Assembly: GCA_019322805.1 (NCBI GenBank) | Contig: JAHWIC010000039.1 | Location: 1-8,262 of the forward strand | Length of the DNA: 8,262 bases | Reading direction: 5' to 3' | Origin: Candidatus Woesearchaeota archaeon | GTDB lineage: Archaea; Nanobdellota; Nanobdellia; Woesearchaeales; JAHWIC01 | Shown: piece by piece, positions 7,346 through 8,262 of the stretch | Position numbering within the stretch: position 1 is the stretch's first letter | Layout: every line of letters begins with the position of its first letter | Program-made: the position numbers and the translations under genes | Notes under the pieces: generated by a model | What the model was told of the DNA's origin: nothing | Database searches by the model: none | What the model saw: the letters and a program-made list of their open reading frames with translations, nothing else

Positions 7346-7375
7346 TTCCTTAGCATAAGTTACACTTATTCTACT
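7346..7375 (-). other. Predicted T-loop intron (~30 nt, about position 58/59) of tRNA-Trp
   Basis: The T-loop TTCAA is interrupted before GT-CCCAG. The insert forms its own hairpin: TAG-A-ATAAGT pairs with ACTTAT-G-CTA around GTA, nine pairs with one A-G mismatch. TTC of the loop can pair with GAA at the insert's 3' end, so unpaired bases flank a short helix as in a relaxed bulge-helix-bulge splice motif. AAGT at both junctions leaves the exact cut ambiguous by one or two bases. T-loop introns are known in some archaea. Confidence 0.75.
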
Positions 7376-7395
7376 TTGAACCCAGATTTACCGGT

Positions 7396-7439
7396 ATCAA
7401 CCAGGTTAATTCATCGGCAAAAGCCTCATCGCTCCATGA
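7396..7439 (-). other. Predicted canonical-site intron (44 nt, 37/38) of tRNA-Trp
   Basis: It lies between G37 (7440) and A38 (7395), the commonest archaeal tRNA intron site. Exon bases CCAG (34-37) can pair with CTGG near the intron's 3' end, giving a helix near both cut sites, but the bulges are not the canonical 3-4-3 arrangement. An alternative hairpin pairs GCTCCA (31-36) with TGGAGC in the intron around GTCA (7431-7446). The intron is much shorter than the euryarchaeal tRNA-Trp introns that carry a C/D guide RNA. Confidence 0.78.
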
Positions 7440-7502
7440 CTGGAGCCGGCAGTGATAGCCAGGTTATACTACGCCCCCATTAAGGGAATAGAATTTATTC
7501 AG

Positions 7503-7514
7503 TATTTTTAAATA
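7503..7514 (-). promoter_or_regulatory. TATA-like promoter of tRNA-Trp
   Basis: On the minus strand this reads TATTTAAAAATA, centred about 30 bases upstream of the tRNA 5' end at 7478. That is the expected distance for an archaeal tRNA promoter. Confidence 0.6.
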
Positions 7515-7583
7515 TTGCCATTAAGGCGTGCTTGGTTGTTTTAAATCACCATTAGAACTTATCATTGGGTGTAGAAAAGGTTT

Positions 7584-7622
7584 CACAACTAGTTGTGCGC
7601 TTGGTTGTGTTTTTTATTTTTT
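7584..7622 (+). terminator. Palindrome followed by T-tract, possible terminator
   Basis: CACAACTAGTTGTG (7584-7597) is a perfect 14-base palindrome. A second GTTGTG at 7604-7609 can pair with the same CACAAC arm to form a looped hairpin that runs straight into a T-rich tract (7610-7622). This could end plus-strand transcription from the 592-residue gene, about 290 bases past its stop. The bare palindrome could instead be an operator-like site. Confidence 0.4.
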
Positions 7623-7735
7623 AATTTAAATTATTAATAACAATAACTCAATCCTGTGATGAAAAACATGAAGACAAACTTTGTTTGACTACAGTGTTTG
7701 TGCACCAATTGATTATTTTTTGTTGACTTTTCCTT

Positions 7736-7754
7736 ATACATACATTGTGTGTAT
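7736..7754 (-). other. 19-base palindrome just after the DUF192 stop
   Basis: ATACATACATTGTGTGTAT is palindromic around 7745 with eight Watson-Crick pairs and one G-T pair. It lies one base beyond the DUF192 stop codon on the minus strand. It has no loop and no following T-tract on that strand, so its role as terminator or binding site is open. Confidence 0.4.
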
Positions 7755-7755
7755 C

Positions 7756-8100
7756 CTATCTTATTAATATCTTATCTCCTAACTCTGTCTTTGACCGTTC
7801 TATCGACCCTTCTGGCACCTCTATAACATACATTGCCCTCTTCTTAGGTATATAAAACCTAAATGGCCTGAAATTCCCTTTTATCTCAACTACTTTCTTG
7901 TCCTTATTCAAAAAAATAACATCAATTGGGTAAAAAACAAAAAGCATATGCAAAGATATTATTTTTTCTTTTTTGAAATCGAAGATCAAAGCCTTATCTG
8001 GTTTTTTAGAAAACATTAAGCCAGTTGCCTTGGAGAAGATGTTATTGCAGTACCTTGCTTTCTCAGAAACTATTGTATTCTTTGTTGAATTCTTTAGCAT
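7756..8100 (-). CDS. DUF192 family protein (114 aa)
   Basis: It matches the DUF192 (COG1430/PF02643) pattern across its length: GLMF at residues 27-30, ALIFDF at 37-42, HMLFVFYPIDVIFLNKD at 51-67, VVEIKG at 70-75, YVIEVPEGSI at 91-100 and GD at 108-109. The length is typical of a single-domain member. It has no signal peptide, unlike many bacterial homologues, so it is probably cytoplasmic. The biochemical role of the family is not established. The start at 8100 lies six bases after the stop of the upstream MEMO-family gene and has no clear Shine-Dalgarno sequence, so translational coupling is likely. The two form a probable operon read leftward. Confidence 0.88.
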   Translation of the reverse strand: MLKNSTKNTIVSEKARYCNNIFSKATGLMFSKKPDKALIFDFKKEKIISLHMLFVFYPIDVIFLNKDKKVVEIKGNFRPFRFYIPKKRAMYVIEVPEGSIERSKTELGDKILIR

Positions 8101-8106
8101 TTTAGT

Positions 8107-8262
8107 TTATTCTATCACTATAGCTCCATAACCAACAGCATTTCCATAATCTCCAATTATATCTCCAGAAGTGTAATAATGCAGTAATCTCCCTTTCTTT
8201 GCGCCAAGGCCTTTGCATATATCAATCAGGGTTGCTATCGGGATTCTTCCACAGATTGTTGC
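8107..8262 (-). CDS. MEMO-family protein (AmmeMemoRadiSam system protein B), C-terminal fragment
   Basis: The 51 visible residues run off the right edge, and only the C-terminus is present. TICGRIPIATLI resembles the conserved TICGRHPIGVL of human MEMO1, whose cysteine is a reported metal ligand with two upstream histidines. The cysteine codon here is 8251-8253. The ending, with TSGDIIGDYGNAVGYGAIVIE, matches archaeal MEMO proteins (COG1355/PF01875), which are related to LigB-type non-haem iron dioxygenases. The ligand histidines lie outside the window. In many prokaryotes MEMO neighbours AMMECR1 and a radical SAM protein; here the next gene downstream is DUF192. Confidence 0.88.
   Translation of the reverse strand, partial: ATICGRIPIATLIDICKGLGAKKGRLLHYYTSGDIIGDYGNAVGYGAIVIE

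Larger units (their letters stand above)
7331..7478 (-). tRNA. tRNA-Trp (anticodon CCA) with two predicted introns
   Basis: On the minus strand the acceptor arms GGGGGCG (7478-7472) and CGTCCCC (7338-7332) pair over seven positions (one G-U), followed by discriminator A73 (7331). CCA is not encoded. The anticodon stem is GCCGG (7450-7446) with CCGGT (7394-7390). The loop CTCCAG places anticodon CCA at 7443-7441, and A38 is at 7395. The T stem CTGGG (7385-7381) pairs with CCCAG (7343-7339). Removing 44 nt after position 37 and about 30 nt in the T-loop leaves a 74-nt tRNA with a seven-base T-loop TTCAAGT. Weak points are the D-stem mismatches A12-C23 and T13-T22. The amino-acid assignment follows from the CCA anticodon and the A73 discriminator. 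It converges on the surface-protein gene, with one base between its 3' end and that stop codon. Confidence 0.9.
7479..7755. other. Intergenic spacer with palindromes, no gene seen
   Basis: This 277-base AT-rich spacer lies between the tRNA-Trp 5' end and the DUF192 stop codon. It holds the tRNA promoter, a 10-base direct repeat GCTTGGTTGT (7530-7539 and 7599-7608), two palindromes and a T-tract. The only ATG-started frames are very short, for example nine codons near 7660, and look meaningless. Confidence 0.6.

Noticed and set aside
7396..7439. Box C/D guide RNA inside the tRNA-Trp intron, as in euryarchaea
   Set aside because: The intron is only 44 nt. It has GATGA twice, but both are preceded by CC or GC rather than a proper RUGAUGA box, and there is no CUGA box D. 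Position 39 is C, so the known U39 target is absent.
7660..7690. Nine-codon ATG frame in the spacer
   Set aside because: It is too short, has no ribosome binding site and has no recognisable product.

Overview
The window looks like a piece of an AT-rich archaeal genome, most likely from a DPANN-type lineage (Woesearchaeota or a relative), though the sequence alone does not fix the lineage. The archaeal signs are a BRE/TATA promoter, poly-T terminators, a tRNA-Trp gene with introns and no encoded CCA, a MEMO-family gene, and secreted proteins built from PKD, CARDB-like and NEW3-like beta-sandwich domains.

Plus strand, 1-7329: three consecutive genes for cell-surface proteins. The first is the 3' part of a very large secreted protein. 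Its start lies outside the window. It carries tandem 'VNDAP' cadherin/Ig-like repeats, then eight PKD-type domains arranged as four A-B pairs, an Ig-like domain and a C-terminal CARDB-like domain. The second (4210-5481) has a signal peptide, three beta-sandwich domains, one C-terminal membrane helix and a short acidic cytoplasmic tail. Its middle domain is clearly paralogous to the last domain of the giant protein. It has its own promoter, with an inverted repeat over the predicted transcription start. The third (5551-7329) has a signal peptide, four NEW3-like repeats with conserved cysteines, three membrane helices and a strongly basic tail. Together they look like a surface module made of a long stalk or adhesin plus two membrane-anchored partners. 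That joint role is inferred.

Minus strand, 7331-7478: a tRNA-Trp(CCA) gene that appears to hold two introns, 44 nt at the canonical 37/38 site and about 30 nt inside the T-loop. It ends one base from the stop codon of the convergent surface-protein gene, so its T-rich terminator lies within the antisense of that gene's poly-lysine codons. The T-loop insertion splits the normal B-box-like sequence, so automatic tRNA finders could miss the gene.

7479-7755: a 277-base AT-rich spacer with the tRNA promoter, two palindromes and a T-tract. I see no gene in it.

Minus strand, 7756-8262: a DUF192 protein, preceded six bases upstream by the C-terminal end of a MEMO-family protein that runs off the right edge. 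The two are probably co-transcribed.
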